Part shown: positions 18,957 to 30,872 of the stretch, in pieces
Numbering within the stretch: the first letter of the stretch is position 1
How the letters are laid out: each line of letters opens with the position of its first letter
Assembly (NCBI GenBank): GCA_905478905.1
Contig: CAJQKN010000042.1
Location: forward strand, 1-49,540
Source: an uncultured Flavobacteriaceae bacterium
GTDB lineage: Bacteria; Bacteroidota; Bacteroidia; Flavobacteriales; Flavobacteriaceae
Length of the DNA: 49,540 nt
Direction: 5' to 3'
The notes under the pieces: model-generated
Database searches by the model: none
Seen by the model: the letters and a program-made list of their open reading frames with translations, nothing else
Told to the model about the DNA's origin: nothing
Translations under genes and position numbers: made by a program

Positions 18957-20759
18957 ATGGAACAGGATGACATTTCGTTACAGGTTAAAACCCTACCCTC
19001 TAGTCCTGGAGTGTATCAGTATTTTGACGACAAAGGAACCATTATATATGTGGGTAAAGCTAAAAACCTCAAGAAAAGAGTGCGTTCATACTTTACAAAA
19101 ACCCATGACAATCAAAAAACGCGAATTCTTGTCAAAAAAATTGTCCGCATAGAACACATTGTTGTTGCTAGTGAGATGGACGCTTTATTGTTAGAAAACA
19201 ACCTCATCAAAAAATACAAACCCCGCTACAATGTTTTGTTAAAAGACGACAAAACCTATCCGTGGATTTGTATTAAAAAAGAACGTTTCCCACGCATTTT
19301 TGTTACCCGTAAAGTCTTCAAAGATGGTTCAGAATATTTTGGTCCTTACACCAACATCAAAACGGTGTATACCCTCTTGGAATTGATTCGAGGGATTTAT
19401 CCGCTGCGTAATTGTAGATTTGATCTTTCCCAAGAAAAGGTAGAGGCCAAAAAATATAAAGTTTGTTTGGAATATCATATGGGAAATTGTCACGCCCCTT
19501 GTGAAGATAAAGTAAGTGAAGCAGAATACGACGAAAATATAAAGGCCATTCGTTCAATCATTAAAGGTAATTTTAAAGATTCATTACAGAATTTTAAAAC
19601 TCAAATGAATCGGCTCGCAGAAAAATTGGAGTTTGAGGCAGCACAAAAAATCAAAGAGAAGCTAGATGTCCTTGAAAACTACCAATCCAAATCGACCATT
19701 GTAAACCCAAAAATCTCCAATGTAGATGTTTTTTCTGTGATCACCGACGAGGCCTATGGCTATGTAAATTTTTTACAATTATCGCATGGGTCAATTATTC
19801 GGTCACACACCATTGAGATCAAAAAGAAATTAGACGAAACGCCCGAAGAATTGTTGTCTTTGGCCATCATCGAAATTCGTCAACGCTTCCATTCTCAATC
19901 TCCAGAAGTATATCTCCCCTTTCCAATTGATTTAGGAAAACAAATAAAAGTAACTGTACCCCAGTTGGGTGATAAAAAACATCTCGTTGAATTGTCAGAA
20001 CGCAATGCCAAGTACTTTCGTATGGAGCGCTTTAAGCAAATGCAGATTGTGGATCCAGACCGGCATACCAATCGTTTGATGACACAAATGAAAGCCGATT
20101 TACGCCTGTCTGAAGAACCTAGGCATATCGAATGTTTTGACAACTCAAATCTACAGGGATCCAATCCTGTTGCTGCCTGTGTGGTTTTTCGCAACGGGAA
20201 ACCCCATAAAAAAGATTACCGGCACTACAACATCAAAACCGTTGAAGGCCCCGATGATTTTGCCTCTATGGAAGAGGTCGTTTTTCGACGCTATAAGCGT
20301 TTAATGGATGAGGGGCAATCTCTGCCACAACTCATCATCATTGACGGAGGAAAAGGACAGTTGTCTTCCGCTCTAAAAAGTTTAGACCTTTTAGGTTTGA
20401 GAGGGAAAATTGCCATCATAGGTATAGCCAAACGTTTAGAGGAAATTTATTTCCCAGAAGACCCTATTCCGCTCTATCTAGATAAAAAATCGGAGAGTTT
20501 AAAGGTCATACAATTCTTGCGCAATGAAGCCCATCGTTTTGGGATTACACTTCACCGAAACAAACGCAGTAAAGGCGCAATTAAATCTGGCCTAGACGCT
20601 ATCCCTGGCATTGGCCCTAAAACCAAAGAGACTTTAATCCGTAAATTCAAATCGTTCAAGCGTATCAAAGAAACACCCATGAACGAACTAATGAAGGTTC
20701 TTGGTGACAAGAAAGGAAAACAGCTTTTCGATTATTTACAGCAAAATAATAACAGTTAA
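18957..20759 (+). CDS. uvrC: Excinuclease ABC subunit C
   Basis: ORF 18909..20759; likely start MEQDDISLQVKTLPSSPGVYQYFDDKGTIIYVGKAKNLKKRV at 18957 (GIY-YIG-type domain). Confidence 0.96.
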   Translation: MEQDDISLQVKTLPSSPGVYQYFDDKGTIIYVGKAKNLKKRVRSYFTKTHDNQKTRILVKKIVRIEHIVVASEMDALLLENNLIKKYKPRYNVLLKDDKTYPWICIKKERFPRIFVTRKVFKDGSEYFGPYTNIKTVYTLLELIRGIYPLRNCRFDLSQEKVEAKKYKVCLEYHMGNCHAPCEDKVSEAEYDENIKAIRSIIKGNFKDSLQNFKTQMNRLAEKLEFEAAQKIKEKLDVLENYQSKSTIVNPKISNVDVFSVITDEAYGYVNFLQLSHGSIIRSHTIEIKKKLDETPEELLSLAIIEIRQRFHSQSPEVYLPFPIDLGKQIKVTVPQLGDKKHLVELSERNAKYFRMERFKQMQIVDPDRHTNRLMTQMKADLRLSEEPRHIECFDNSNLQGSNPVAACVVFRNGKPHKKDYRHYNIKTVEGPDDFASMEEVVFRRYKRLMDEGQSLPQLIIIDGGKGQLSSALKSLDLLGLRGKIAIIGIAKRLEEIYFPEDPIPLYLDKKSESLKVIQFLRNEAHRFGITLHRNKRSKGAIKSGLDAIPGIGPKTKETLIRKFKSFKRIKETPMNELMKVLGDKKGKQLFDYLQQNNNS

Positions 20760-20821
20760 TTAAAGTTTAAAGCATTGGATAGCTTCTGAAGTTTAATTAA
20801 ATTGCCCGCTAGAGTATTCCG

Positions 20822-21625
20822 ATGAAAAATACATTTCTATATATTTTACTCCTATTTCCTGCTTGCTACAACTTTGCGCAAGACAATAGCCTGCTTCCAA
20901 AAGACGAGCCATTGGAAGCGTTTGGAGATGGAGAATGGTTTGAGTTTCGAATTCATTATGGCTTTTTTAATGCAAGTCGCGTTACCCTTGAATTAAACGC
21001 AGATACCTTAAATCAAGTACCTGTTTTTCATGCCAAAGGATATGGAAGGACAACTGGTTTTGCCCGCCTCTTTTTTAAAGTAGAAGATCATTATCAAAGT
21101 TATTTTGGTCAACAAGATGGTTTACCGCGAAAGTTTATTCGTGACATCAATGAAGGGGGCTATACCAAAGATGTTGAAATTCATTTTGATCACGATAGTA
21201 AAATCGCGAAAGTGAATGACAAAAAGAAAAAACAAAAAGCCGAACACAGCATCAATGACAATGTTCAGGACCTCATTTCTGCATTCTATTACTTGCGTAA
21301 TTTTTATGACACTTCTCAATTAAAAAAAGGAAAAGACATTTTCCTCAATATGTTTTTTGACAATGAAAACTACCTCTTCAAATTACGCTATTTGGGAAAA
21401 GAAATAGTCAAAACCAAATTTGGAGACGTGCGTTGTATTAAACTTCGTCCCTATGTCCAAAGTGGACGAGTGTTTAGCGAGCAAGAAAGTGTTACCCTTT
21501 GGGTGAGTGACGACGCCAATAAAATTCCCGTAAAAATGCGGGCTGACCTTCGTGTAGGGTCTATTGACTGTGACTTAGAAAATTTTAAAAATCTACAACA
21601 TCCCTTCGAAATAGCTGTACAATAA
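20822..21625 (+). CDS. DUF3108 domain-containing secreted protein
   Basis: FGDGEWFEFRIHYGFFNASRVTLELN...GKDIFLNMFFDNENYLFKLRYLGKEIVKTKFGDVRCIKLRP. Confidence 0.82.
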   Translation: MKNTFLYILLLFPACYNFAQDNSLLPKDEPLEAFGDGEWFEFRIHYGFFNASRVTLELNADTLNQVPVFHAKGYGRTTGFARLFFKVEDHYQSYFGQQDGLPRKFIRDINEGGYTKDVEIHFDHDSKIAKVNDKKKKQKAEHSINDNVQDLISAFYYLRNFYDTSQLKKGKDIFLNMFFDNENYLFKLRYLGKEIVKTKFGDVRCIKLRPYVQSGRVFSEQESVTLWVSDDANKIPVKMRADLRVGSIDCDLENFKNLQHPFEIAVQ

Positions 21626-21699
21626 CTGTTGTTAACTTTTGTAATAAAAGCGTTAAAAGGCTTTCGTTCCCTTTAAAAGTTTGCGAAATTTGTCACCAT

Positions 21700-22965
21700 A
21701 TGCGAATACCTCTTTTTTCTCTTTTAATGTCTCTCTTTTGCCTGTTCAGCTGTAGTGATGACTCAAAAAACAAATCGATTGAAGCAGATGCTGCTGCTGT
21801 CGTTGAAATCGAACCAGACATCCGCTATGGGTTCGACTACAATCAATATACGGTAAAGGAGTTAAAAATCAAACGTGGAGATACCTTTGGAGCTATTCTA
21901 GAACGCAATGGTATTGATTATCCGCAAGTATATGAAGTGCTTCAAAAAATTAAAGGGAAGGTCAATGTCCGAAAACTTCAGCTGGGAAAACCTTATACGC
22001 TTCTATTTAGCAAAAACGATAGTATTGCTTCACCAAAAGCGTTTATCTATCACCCAGATAACCTAGGCTATAGTGTCATTCAACTAAGGGACAGCATTTA
22101 CGGGGAACAAGTCAACAAACCAATTCGTTCAGTAGAATTACAGGCCACAGGGGTCATTCAAAGTTCCCTCTACGAAACCATGCAAAACAGTGGATATAAT
22201 GTCAACCTCACTTATTTTCTCTCCGATGTTTATGCCTGGACGATTGACTTTACCCGCTTAGACAAAGGAGATCGGTTTAAGGTTATTTATACCGAGAAAT
22301 TTGTAGATGACAGTATCTCAGTAGGAATAGACAAAATAAAAGCCGCCTATTTCGAACACCGTGGAAAAGGGTTATATGCATACGAATTTGAAACCGATAG
22401 CATCAAAGGTATCGTTGATTATTTCGATGAAAATGCCAAAAACTTACGTCGCGCTTTTCTTAAGTCTCCTGTCAAATTTAGTCGTATCTCTTCGCGCTAT
22501 AATCTCAAGAGAAGAATTGCCTACTACGGGAGAGTAAAACCCCATAAAGGAACCGACTATGCCGCGCCCGTGGGAACACCTATCATGGCGACTGCAAATG
22601 GTCGAATCGAGAAAGCTAGCTACACAAAAGGCAACGGAAACTATGTCAAAGTGAAGCACAACGCAACCTATTCAACCCAATACCTGCACATGAAAAGACG
22701 AAAAGTAAAAGTGGGGCAATATGTAAAGCAAGGAGATGTTATTGGATGGGTTGGAATGACGGGAAATACCTCGGGTCCTCATGTTTGCTATCGCTTTTGG
22801 AAAAACGGACGACAAGTAGATCCATTCAAACAAAAACTACCTGAAGCAAAACCAATTTCTAAGGAATTGAAAAAACAATTTTTTGCTCATATAGAACCTA
22901 TATCAAATGAACTTGAATGTCTATCTTTTGAAAATGAAAAGTCGACAACCCTAGCAATGAACTAA
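21700..22965 (+). CDS. M23-family peptidoglycan DD-metallopeptidase
   Basis: HKGTDYAAPVGTPIMATANGRI...GNTSGPHVCYRFWKNGRQVDP: LytM HxxxD/HxH motifs; N-terminal lipobox-like LFSCSDD. Confidence 0.93.
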   Translation: MRIPLFSLLMSLFCLFSCSDDSKNKSIEADAAAVVEIEPDIRYGFDYNQYTVKELKIKRGDTFGAILERNGIDYPQVYEVLQKIKGKVNVRKLQLGKPYTLLFSKNDSIASPKAFIYHPDNLGYSVIQLRDSIYGEQVNKPIRSVELQATGVIQSSLYETMQNSGYNVNLTYFLSDVYAWTIDFTRLDKGDRFKVIYTEKFVDDSISVGIDKIKAAYFEHRGKGLYAYEFETDSIKGIVDYFDENAKNLRRAFLKSPVKFSRISSRYNLKRRIAYYGRVKPHKGTDYAAPVGTPIMATANGRIEKASYTKGNGNYVKVKHNATYSTQYLHMKRRKVKVGQYVKQGDVIGWVGMTGNTSGPHVCYRFWKNGRQVDPFKQKLPEAKPISKELKKQFFAHIEPISNELECLSFENEKSTTLAMN

Positions 22966-22968
22966 ACC

Positions 22969-24609
22969 ATGGCATTACCAAATATCAATCCCACAAGCAC
23001 CCAAAGCTGGAAAAAGCTTAGGGCTCATTTTGAAGAAATAAAAGATATTTCTCTTCAAAAGCATTTTGCTGAAAATCCCAATCGTTTTGAGGAATTCTCT
23101 ATTGTGTGGGAAGATTTCTTAGTCGACTACTCCAAAAACCGCCTTACGAAAGAAACCCTTAATTTGTTGGAAGAACTCGCCAATGAGATTGGTTTAAAAG
23201 AAGCCATGGAGGCCTATTTTCAAGGAGAAGTCATTAATCAAACCGAGAAACGAGCTGTACTGCACACTGCTCTTCGTGTACCTGAAGAAACACAAATCTA
23301 TCTTGACGGATTGGATGTTGTCCCAGAAATTCATGCGATTAATGCCAAAATAAAATCATTTTGTAATCAAGTCATCTCAGGAGAGCACAAAGGTTTTAGT
23401 GGTAAATCCATTACCCATGTGGTCAATATCGGTATAGGAGGGTCTGACCTAGGCCCTGCCATGGTGACCGAAGCTCTCGCCTTTTATAAAAACCACCTCA
23501 ACGTTCAATTTGTCTCCAATGTAGAAGGAGATCATGTACGAGAAGTCATTAAAACCCTTGATCCTGAAACAACCCTGTTTGTGATTGTTTCTAAAACATT
23601 TACCACCCAAGAAACTTTGAGCAATTCAAGCACGATACGCAAATGGTTTTTAATGCATGCACCCGAAGAAGCTATTGCAAAACACTTTGTGGCCGTCTCA
23701 ACCAATGAAGAAAAAATTGTTGCATTTGGTATTCATCCAGATAATGTTTTCCCAATGAAAGATTGGGTGGGGGGAAGATTTTCCTTGTGGAGTGCAGTAG
23801 GCCTAAGCATTGCTTTGGCTGTTGGTCCAGATCATTTTAACGCCTTACTTCGCGGGGCGCATAAAATGGACCAACATTTTAAAAACACTCCTTTTCAAGA
23901 AAATATTCCCGTAGTCCTTTCTTTACTAAGCATTTGGTACAACAACTTCTGGAAAGCCGAGAGTGAGGCCATTATTCCTTACACCCAATACCTGCGAAAC
24001 CTTCCGGCCTATTTACAACAAGGCATTATGGAAAGCAATGGAAAAGGGGTTGATCGCAATGGCGAGAAAGTAAATTACCAAACTGGAACAATTATTTGGG
24101 GAGGATCTGGAACCAATGCGCAACACGCTTTTTTCCAACACATTCATCAAGGGACAAAATTAATCCCTGCCGATTTTATCGGATTTAAAACATCACTCTA
24201 TGGGGAACAAGATCATCAAAATAAATTGATGGCCAACTTTATTGCTCAAACCGAGGCATTGATGCGCGGAAAAACTTTAGATGAGGCCACGGATGAGTTG
24301 AAAGCCAAAGGTATTCCCGCTGAGGAAATCAAGCGTCTTGCTCCTTTTAAAGTGTTTGAAGGAAACAAGCCAACCAATACGCTTTTAATTGACCAACTAA
24401 GCCCAGAAAGCATTGGGAAGTTGATCGCCATGTATGAACAAAAGATTTTCGTTCAAGGTGTGCTTTGGAACATTTTTAGCTACGATCAATGGGGTGTTGA
24501 ATTAGGAAAACAACTTGCCAATACCGTTTTGGAAGATATTTCGAGCGATACTATTACTCCCCACGATCAATCGACGACTGCATTACTAAAGCATCTAAAA
24601 GCGCTGTAA
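22969..24609 (+). CDS. pgi: Glucose-6-phosphate isomerase
   Basis: [35 protein letters not shown] and GQLA-like C-terminus. Confidence 0.96.
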   Translation: MALPNINPTSTQSWKKLRAHFEEIKDISLQKHFAENPNRFEEFSIVWEDFLVDYSKNRLTKETLNLLEELANEIGLKEAMEAYFQGEVINQTEKRAVLHTALRVPEETQIYLDGLDVVPEIHAINAKIKSFCNQVISGEHKGFSGKSITHVVNIGIGGSDLGPAMVTEALAFYKNHLNVQFVSNVEGDHVREVIKTLDPETTLFVIVSKTFTTQETLSNSSTIRKWFLMHAPEEAIAKHFVAVSTNEEKIVAFGIHPDNVFPMKDWVGGRFSLWSAVGLSIALAVGPDHFNALLRGAHKMDQHFKNTPFQENIPVVLSLLSIWYNNFWKAESEAIIPYTQYLRNLPAYLQQGIMESNGKGVDRNGEKVNYQTGTIIWGGSGTNAQHAFFQHIHQGTKLIPADFIGFKTSLYGEQDHQNKLMANFIAQTEALMRGKTLDEATDELKAKGIPAEEIKRLAPFKVFEGNKPTNTLLIDQLSPESIGKLIAMYEQKIFVQGVLWNIFSYDQWGVELGKQLANTVLEDISSDTITPHDQSTTALLKHLKAL

Positions 24610-24621
24610 ATCCCTTCTCTT

Positions 24622-26313
24622 TTAGGAAGAAAAACGAATGTCTTTTATCCGCAGCTGAAGCGATACTTGTCCGTTCCATTCGTTTTGATCAATGGTATAC
24701 AATACATCAAATGGGTCCCCTTTTGAAATGGCTTCGATATGGTGACCTAGGCCAAATCCAATACCAATTATTGGGCCCTGCGTTGTTTGAATAGATAAGC
24801 GTAAATGACTACTATCTTTTCCAACAAGCTTGCTTCCGCCACTATCCATACAGTTGTGACTACAAAATACAGGTCGCATATTCTTTGGACCAAAAGGAGC
24901 CATTTGTTCGATGATACGAAACAACTTTGCATCAATCTGGTCTATGGGAAGTTCTAGGTCGTACAAGGCTGTTGGCGTTTTTTGTTCTTGGAGAATGGTA
25001 TTCGCAACTACAGTTTCAAAAGCCTGTTTAAAACTGGCTAACTGATTTTTATGTAGCGTTAGGCCTGCAGCGTATTTATGCCCACCAAACTGAATCATAT
25101 GCTCTTTACATGCCTCTAATGCTTGATAAACGTTGAATCCTTTGACCGAACGTACTGAACCAACATAAGTCTCTTTAGCCCGTGTTAAAACCACTGTTGG
25201 ACGATAATGTGTTTCTATAACACGTGAGGCTACAATTCCTACGACTCCCTTGTGCCATTTGTCTTGATAAACAACCGTAGCTGGGAAATTACACTCATTC
25301 CTTTCTTCTATTTGAACTAGAGCTTCTTTTGTGATTTGTTCATCGGTAGATCTTCTGTTGGCATTAAAAGCTTCTATTTGAAGAGCCAACTCTTGCACTT
25401 CATCAGGATTATTACTCATTAAAAGACTTGCCGCTTTTAGGGCGTGATCCATTCGACCAGCAGCGTTTATTCTAGGGGCTACTTTAAACACCAAATCAGT
25501 AATCTCAACAGGCTTCTTCAACATTCCCAAAAACGCTTTAATTCCTGGACGAGGATTTTTTCGGACTTGGTCTAAACCGAAAAAACTTAAGGTTCGGTTT
25601 TCTCCGACCATCGGAACAATATCTGCTGCTATGGCTGTAACCACTAAATCAAGGTAAGGATATAAAATAGCGTTGTCTAAAGATCTGTTCTTGACCAAGG
25701 CTTGAATTAATTTAAACCCAATTCCACAACCACATAATTCATCGAAAGGATAGGAACAATCTAATCGTTTTGGGTCCAACAATGCTACAGCAGCAGGAAG
25801 TGTTTCTCCTGGTAAATGATGGTCACAAATGATAAAATCTATTCCTTTCTCTTTGGCGTACGAAACTTTTTCAATAGCCTTTACTCCACAATCCAGGGCA
25901 ACAATAAGGGATATTCCCCGACTAGCTGCATGGTCAATTCCTTGATAAGAAATACCATATCCTTCTTTATAACGATCTGGAATATAGGGTGTGACTTGAT
26001 TTGTAAGGCTCTTTAAAAAAGAGGTCATTAAAGCAACCGATGTGGTTCCATCTACATCATAATCGCCATAAACCATTATTTTTTCTTCTGTATCAACGGC
26101 CCTATTGATTCGATCAACAGCATGGTCCATGTCTTGCATCAGAAAAGGATCGTGTAGGTCTTCCCACTTTGGACGAAAGAAATCTTTAACTTCATCATAT
26201 GTATCCATTCCTCTTTGGACCAAAAGAGTGGCAACAACTGAGGAAACACCAACTTCCTTTTGGAGTAAAGTGACCTTGGATTTATCAGGAAGGGGCAAGG
26301 GTTGCCAGCGCAT
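24622..26313 (-). CDS. recJ: Single-stranded-DNA-specific exonuclease RecJ
   Basis: DHH phosphoesterase motifs VYGDYDVDGTTS, FIICDHHLPGE and APRINAAGRMDHA. Confidence 0.95.
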   Translation of the reverse strand: MRWQPLPLPDKSKVTLLQKEVGVSSVVATLLVQRGMDTYDEVKDFFRPKWEDLHDPFLMQDMDHAVDRINRAVDTEEKIMVYGDYDVDGTTSVALMTSFLKSLTNQVTPYIPDRYKEGYGISYQGIDHAASRGISLIVALDCGVKAIEKVSYAKEKGIDFIICDHHLPGETLPAAVALLDPKRLDCSYPFDELCGCGIGFKLIQALVKNRSLDNAILYPYLDLVVTAIAADIVPMVGENRTLSFFGLDQVRKNPRPGIKAFLGMLKKPVEITDLVFKVAPRINAAGRMDHALKAASLLMSNNPDEVQELALQIEAFNANRRSTDEQITKEALVQIEERNECNFPATVVYQDKWHKGVVGIVASRVIETHYRPTVVLTRAKETYVGSVRSVKGFNVYQALEACKEHMIQFGGHKYAAGLTLHKNQLASFKQAFETVVANTILQEQKTPTALYDLELPIDQIDAKLFRIIEQMAPFGPKNMRPVFCSHNCMDSGGSKLVGKDSSHLRLSIQTTQGPIIGIGFGLGHHIEAISKGDPFDVLYTIDQNEWNGQVSLQLRIKDIRFSS

Positions 26314-26314
26314 A

Positions 26315-26992
26315 TTACTTTTTTGATTTTCCGCTTAGACAAAGAACAAACTCCCCTTTAGGAGGCTTTTGTTCAAAATGAATTATGGCCTCTTGCAAGC
26401 TTCCTCTAAAGGTCTCTTCGTGTAATTTGGTCAATTCCCGAGAGATGGAAATTTGACGCAGCTCCCCGCAAAGTTCTTTAAACTGATTAAGGGTTTTCAG
26501 TAATTTATGAGGGGATTCGTATAATATAACCGTTCGTTCCTCCTCAGCGATTTTTTCCATTCGGGTTTGGCGTCCCTTTTTAGGAGGTAAAAACGCTTCA
26601 AAAATAAAGCGGTCGTTGGGCAAACCACTTTGAACCAAAGCTGGGACAAAGGCTGTTGCCCCAGGCAAACATTCCACAGGAAGTTGATTTAGGATTGCTT
26701 CTCGCACCAACAAATACCCCGGATCGGAAATGGCTGGCGTACCTGCATCAGAAATCAAGGCAATTGTTTTCCCGTTTTTCAATTGAGTAATTATCCTAGG
26801 AACTGTACTGTGCTCATTGTGCATATGGTGGCTTTGTAATGGCGCAGTAATATCAAAATGCTTCATTAACTTCCCGCTGGTACGAGTGTCTTCAGCCAAA
26901 ATAAGATCTACAGACTGCAAAACCTCTATCGCCCTAAGGGTAATGTCTTTTAAATTCCCAATAGGGGTTGGTATGAGATAGAGTTTTGTCAT
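26315..26992 (-). CDS. rsmI: 16S rRNA (cytidine(1402)-2'-O)-methyltransferase
   Basis: LYLIPTPIGNLKDITLRAIEVLQSVDLILAEDTRTS...ISDAGTPAISDPGYLLV. Confidence 0.95.
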   Translation of the reverse strand: MTKLYLIPTPIGNLKDITLRAIEVLQSVDLILAEDTRTSGKLMKHFDITAPLQSHHMHNEHSTVPRIITQLKNGKTIALISDAGTPAISDPGYLLVREAILNQLPVECLPGATAFVPALVQSGLPNDRFIFEAFLPPKKGRQTRMEKIAEEERTVILYESPHKLLKTLNQFKELCGELRQISISRELTKLHEETFRGSLQEAIIHFEQKPPKGEFVLCLSGKSKK

Positions 26993-27349
26993 TTAACTTC
27001 TTACATGATCTTTGTAAAGATAAGAGGTAAGTAAGAGTATAACGGCAAAGATTGAACCAATATATTCACCATCTTGAATATAAAGGTGGGCAATCGTGGC
27101 TAAAATAAAATCAAAAAATAAACCTGCATAGGCCCATTCAACAAGACGTTTCATCTGATTATTGAGAATAACCAAAACAGCAAGGATTTTTGCTGTAGCG
27201 ATATAATAGATGAGATAGACAGGATAGCCAAGGGCAATGAATTCATGTGTGACCTCATCGTAATTAAAAAAATACTTGCCAGCACTTGCTAGCATCATGA
27301 ATGAAATTAAGAGGGTTGACCCCCAATAGAGTGTAGGTTTAAATCTCAT
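26993..27349 (-). CDS. DoxX-like family membrane protein
   Basis: 118 aa, four hydrophobic segments, FIALGYPVYLIYYIATAKILAVLVIL. Confidence 0.75.
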   Translation of the reverse strand: MRFKPTLYWGSTLLISFMMLASAGKYFFNYDEVTHEFIALGYPVYLIYYIATAKILAVLVILNNQMKRLVEWAYAGLFFDFILATIAHLYIQDGEYIGSIFAVILLLTSYLYKDHVRS

Positions 27350-27354
27350 TTTGT

Positions 27355-27945
27355 TTAAAAATTAGTTTCTATACATTTTAAAAAGCGTGTCTCAAACTCT
27401 TCCTTTCCTTCCCAGTTGTTGTAATCGGGCTTTATCATTTCTTGAATAAACAGCTGGGCTTCTTCCCAGTCGGAATAGGTTTGCACTTGCGAGAGAACAC
27501 GTTGATAATCTTCAGCACTCCCTTCAAATAGATTTTTGATGAATGCTAATCGATCGTTTAGCCCAATTTGTATTCCTTTTCCTAGAAAATCATTCAGGTT
27601 TTTGGGGAGACTGTTGTCAGGAATGGTTTTTGGCGAAGCTGGCTTTTCCTCTTCCTTTTTAATGAAAACAGGATTGGTTACGCTAGCAAAAAGGTCCTCA
27701 ATCGCTGCAGATTCTTGCTCTAATGGCATTTCTGTCACCATTTCGTTAATGGTTTCCATTAGAGGAGCGACTTCTGCTTGAGGGGTATCTGTTGATGTTT
27801 CTTGACCTTCGAGATGCTCGATTAAAATTAATTGCTTGTAGAGCTGTTGCACTTTTTCAAGCAATTCTTGTGTATTTAGGGAATCATTTTGCCCTAAAAT
27901 TTCATGAGCAAGTCGAATTAACTCTTTTTTAATGGGATTAAGCAT
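27355..27945 (-). CDS. Conserved hypothetical protein (Bacteroidetes)
   Basis: 196 aa continuous ORF in a tight minus-strand gene string; acidic middle, C-terminal [23 protein letters not shown]. Confidence 0.65.
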   Translation of the reverse strand: MLNPIKKELIRLAHEILGQNDSLNTQELLEKVQQLYKQLILIEHLEGQETSTDTPQAEVAPLMETINEMVTEMPLEQESAAIEDLFASVTNPVFIKKEEEKPASPKTIPDNSLPKNLNDFLGKGIQIGLNDRLAFIKNLFEGSAEDYQRVLSQVQTYSDWEEAQLFIQEMIKPDYNNWEGKEEFETRFLKCIETNF

Positions 27946-28030
27946 GGAACGATTCTTAAGAACAAATTGTTTTGATACCTTTGTTATAATGAGGGGAGAA
28001 AAAATTACCCTTCACGGTGAAATTACAAAA

Positions 28031-28651
28031 ATGTTTTTAGAAAATACAGTAAATCAAAATGAACAATTCGGCTGGATCGAAGTAATTTGTGGTTCTATGT
28101 TTTCAGGAAAAACCGAAGAATTGATCCGCCGTCTAAAACGTGCCCAAATAGCAAAACAAAAGGTCGAGATTTTTAAACCAGCCATTGATAATCGCTTTGA
28201 TGATGAATTGGTAACATCTCATGACCAGAATCAAATTCATTCTACCCCAGTCCCAGCTGCCGCAAACATTCCTTTGTTGGTCAATGACTGTGATGTTGTT
28301 GGTATAGATGAAACACAATTTTTTGATGATGAAATTGTACAAGTCTGCAATGATTTGGCTAACCGTGGGATACGCGTAATTGTTGCTGGACTAGACATGG
28401 ATTTTAAAGGAAATCCTTTTGGCCCCATGCCCGCTTTAATGGCCACAGCTGAGTATGTTACCAAGGTTCATGCGGTGTGTACAAAAACGGGGAACCTAGC
28501 CCAGTACAGTTTTCGTAAATCGCCAGATGATACTTTGGTCGTCTTGGGGGAAAAAGAAGCCTATGAGCCCTTAAGCCGCGCTGCTTTTTTCAAGCTAAAT
28601 AATCAAAAAAACGCTGCGAAAAAAAACATTCATCTTCCTAAAAAAAAATAA
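28031..28651 (+). CDS. tdk: Thymidine kinase
   Basis: ORF 27932..28651; likely start [34 protein letters not shown] at 28031; DEAQ-like [11 protein letters not shown]. Confidence 0.94.
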   Translation: MFLENTVNQNEQFGWIEVICGSMFSGKTEELIRRLKRAQIAKQKVEIFKPAIDNRFDDELVTSHDQNQIHSTPVPAAANIPLLVNDCDVVGIDETQFFDDEIVQVCNDLANRGIRVIVAGLDMDFKGNPFGPMPALMATAEYVTKVHAVCTKTGNLAQYSFRKSPDDTLVVLGEKEAYEPLSRAAFFKLNNQKNAAKKNIHLPKKK

Positions 28652-28654
28652 AAC

Positions 28655-29743
28655 GTGACGCAACTTCACCTCGATTTAAAAAAGCTCACCCATAATTTTA
28701 CGACCCTTAAAGGACGACTAAAAGCCACAACTAAAATTATGGCAGTGGTGAAAGCAGATGCCTATGGCCTTGGAGCTATTGCCCTGTCCAAGCATTTAAT
28801 TTCTTTGGGAACAGATTGGCTTGCCGTTGCCTATGCACAAGAAGGTATAACCCTTCGCAAGGCTGGGATAGACTGTCCCATCGTTGTGTTTTACCCACAA
28901 TTTGAACGTATCGACTCAATCATCAATAACAATCTAGAACCCGCCTTGTTTAGCACCGCTTTTATCGAAGCATTTGCTACTGCTTTAAAACAAAAAAAAA
29001 GGATGAATTACCCTGTTCATCTCAAATGCAATACTGGTTTGAACAGAATTGGACTGTCTGCTTCTGAAGTAGACGATTTCCTCACAAAAAAGAATGACTA
29101 TCCTTTTAGGTTAAAAAGTGTGTATTCCCATCTTGGGGCATCAGAAGACCCGCGACCCAATACCTTCACACAAAAGCAAATCACTTCCTTTTTGGCCATC
29201 AAAAAGAAAGTAGAAAAAACCTTCACCAATCCTCCGCTTTTTCATCTTTTAAATACCTCAGGGGTTTTTAATTATCCCGAATTTCAAATGGATTTGGTCA
29301 GAATAGGTATAGGATTATATGGCTTTGCCAACCGAGCTGAATGGGATCAATTACTTCAGCCAATAGCAAACTTATCGTCAAGGGTTGTACAAATTCATTT
29401 GGTGCAAAAAGGGGAAAGTGTAGGCTATAATCAAGGTTGGATTGCACAAAAAGAAAGCCGTATTGGTGTTCTCCCCTTGGGACATGCCGACGGGATTAGC
29501 CGTCAATTTGGCAAAGGTGTTGGTGGTGTTTGGATCAATGGAAAACGTGCACCAATTGTTGGTAATGTCTGCATGGATATGTTGATGGTAGACCTTACTG
29601 AAATTGACTGCGAACCCTTGGATCCTGCTATGCTGTTTGACCACTTACATACGGCACATGAGTTTGCTGAACAAGCCGGGACAATTTCATATGAATTATT
29701 AACTTCATTATCTCCTCGTATTCAGCGTGTTATTAATAACTAA
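28655..29743 (+). CDS. alr: Alanine racemase
   Basis: KIMAVVKADAYGLGAI (PLP-Lys motif), NTGLNRIG, GNVCMDMLMVDLT; GTG start. Confidence 0.94.
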   Translation: MTQLHLDLKKLTHNFTTLKGRLKATTKIMAVVKADAYGLGAIALSKHLISLGTDWLAVAYAQEGITLRKAGIDCPIVVFYPQFERIDSIINNNLEPALFSTAFIEAFATALKQKKRMNYPVHLKCNTGLNRIGLSASEVDDFLTKKNDYPFRLKSVYSHLGASEDPRPNTFTQKQITSFLAIKKKVEKTFTNPPLFHLLNTSGVFNYPEFQMDLVRIGIGLYGFANRAEWDQLLQPIANLSSRVVQIHLVQKGESVGYNQGWIAQKESRIGVLPLGHADGISRQFGKGVGGVWINGKRAPIVGNVCMDMLMVDLTEIDCEPLDPAMLFDHLHTAHEFAEQAGTISYELLTSLSPRIQRVINN

Positions 29744-29838
29744 GCAAATTTATAACATTTTGTTTGTTTTTTGATAATTCGTTTTTTCATCTTGTTGGGG
29801 GAAAGATTAATGACTACTTTAGCCGAAAATTAAACCAT

Positions 29839-30834
29839 ATGAAAATTGCTGTTGTGGGAGCTACCGGCATGGTTGGCCAAGTAATGCTAAAAGTATTGGC
29901 GGAAAGAAATTTCCCTTTAACTGAATTAATCCCCGTTGCCTCTGAACGATCGGTGGGAAAGAAAGTGTCCTACAAAGGAAATGAATATACCGTTGTTGGT
30001 TTACAAACCGCGGTTGACATGAAAGCAGATGTTGCGCTCTTTTCTGCTGGGGGAGAAACCTCCTTGGCTTGGGCACCCAAATTTGCCGCTGCAGGAACAA
30101 CAGTAATCGATAATTCCTCGGCTTGGCGAATGGATCCCTCCAAAAAACTGATTGTCCCTGAAATCAATGCGGCTGAGCTTACGGCAGATGATAAGATTAT
30201 TGCCAATCCCAACTGTTCTACCATTCAAATGTTGGTAGCATTAGCGCCATTACAAGTCAATTTTGGCATTGACCGCTTGGTGATTTCTACCTATCAATCC
30301 ATTACTGGAACTGGAGTTACTGCAGTACAACAACTGGAAAACGAATACGCTGGCGAAAAGGGTGAAATGGCCTATCCCTATCCTATTCATCGTAATGCAT
30401 TACCACATTGTGATGTCTTTCAAGAAAATGGCTACACCAAAGAAGAAATGAAATTGGTGAAAGAAACCCATAAGATCTTGGGTGACGACAACATTCGAAT
30501 TACCGCAACTGCCATTCGCATCCCTGTAGTTGGTGGTCATAGTGAATCTGTCAATGTTGAATTAAAAGCTCCCACTACAGTTGCAGACATTAGACAATTA
30601 CTTCACAACAGTCCGGGTGTAGTTGTACAAGATAATCCAGAAACCAACACCTACCCAATGCCTATATATGCTGAAGGAAAAGACGATGTTTTTGTCGGAA
30701 GAATTCGTCAAGATTTTTCTCAAGAAAACACCTTTAACCTTTGGATTGTTTCAGACAATTTGCGTAAAGGAGCCGCTACAAACACCGTTCAAATTGCCGA
30801 ATATCTTGTCGAAAAAGGACTTCTAGGCCAGTAG
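29839..30834 (+). CDS. asd: Aspartate-semialdehyde dehydrogenase
   Basis: ORF 29764..30834; likely start [20 protein letters not shown] at 29839; [13 protein letters not shown] active site. Confidence 0.95.
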   Translation: MKIAVVGATGMVGQVMLKVLAERNFPLTELIPVASERSVGKKVSYKGNEYTVVGLQTAVDMKADVALFSAGGETSLAWAPKFAAAGTTVIDNSSAWRMDPSKKLIVPEINAAELTADDKIIANPNCSTIQMLVALAPLQVNFGIDRLVISTYQSITGTGVTAVQQLENEYAGEKGEMAYPYPIHRNALPHCDVFQENGYTKEEMKLVKETHKILGDDNIRITATAIRIPVVGGHSESVNVELKAPTTVADIRQLLHNSPGVVVQDNPETNTYPMPIYAEGKDDVFVGRIRQDFSQENTFNLWIVSDNLRKGAATNTVQIAEYLVEKGLLGQ

Positions 30835-30872
30835 TATTATTTTTTTGTACATTACAGAAACTAAAATCTGAA

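Noticed and set aside
28655-29743. Stand-alone alanine racemase as unusual because many Bacteroidetes have MurF-Alr fusions
   Set aside because: Stand-alone alr also occurs widely in the family, and murF may lie elsewhere; no anomaly in this sequence.
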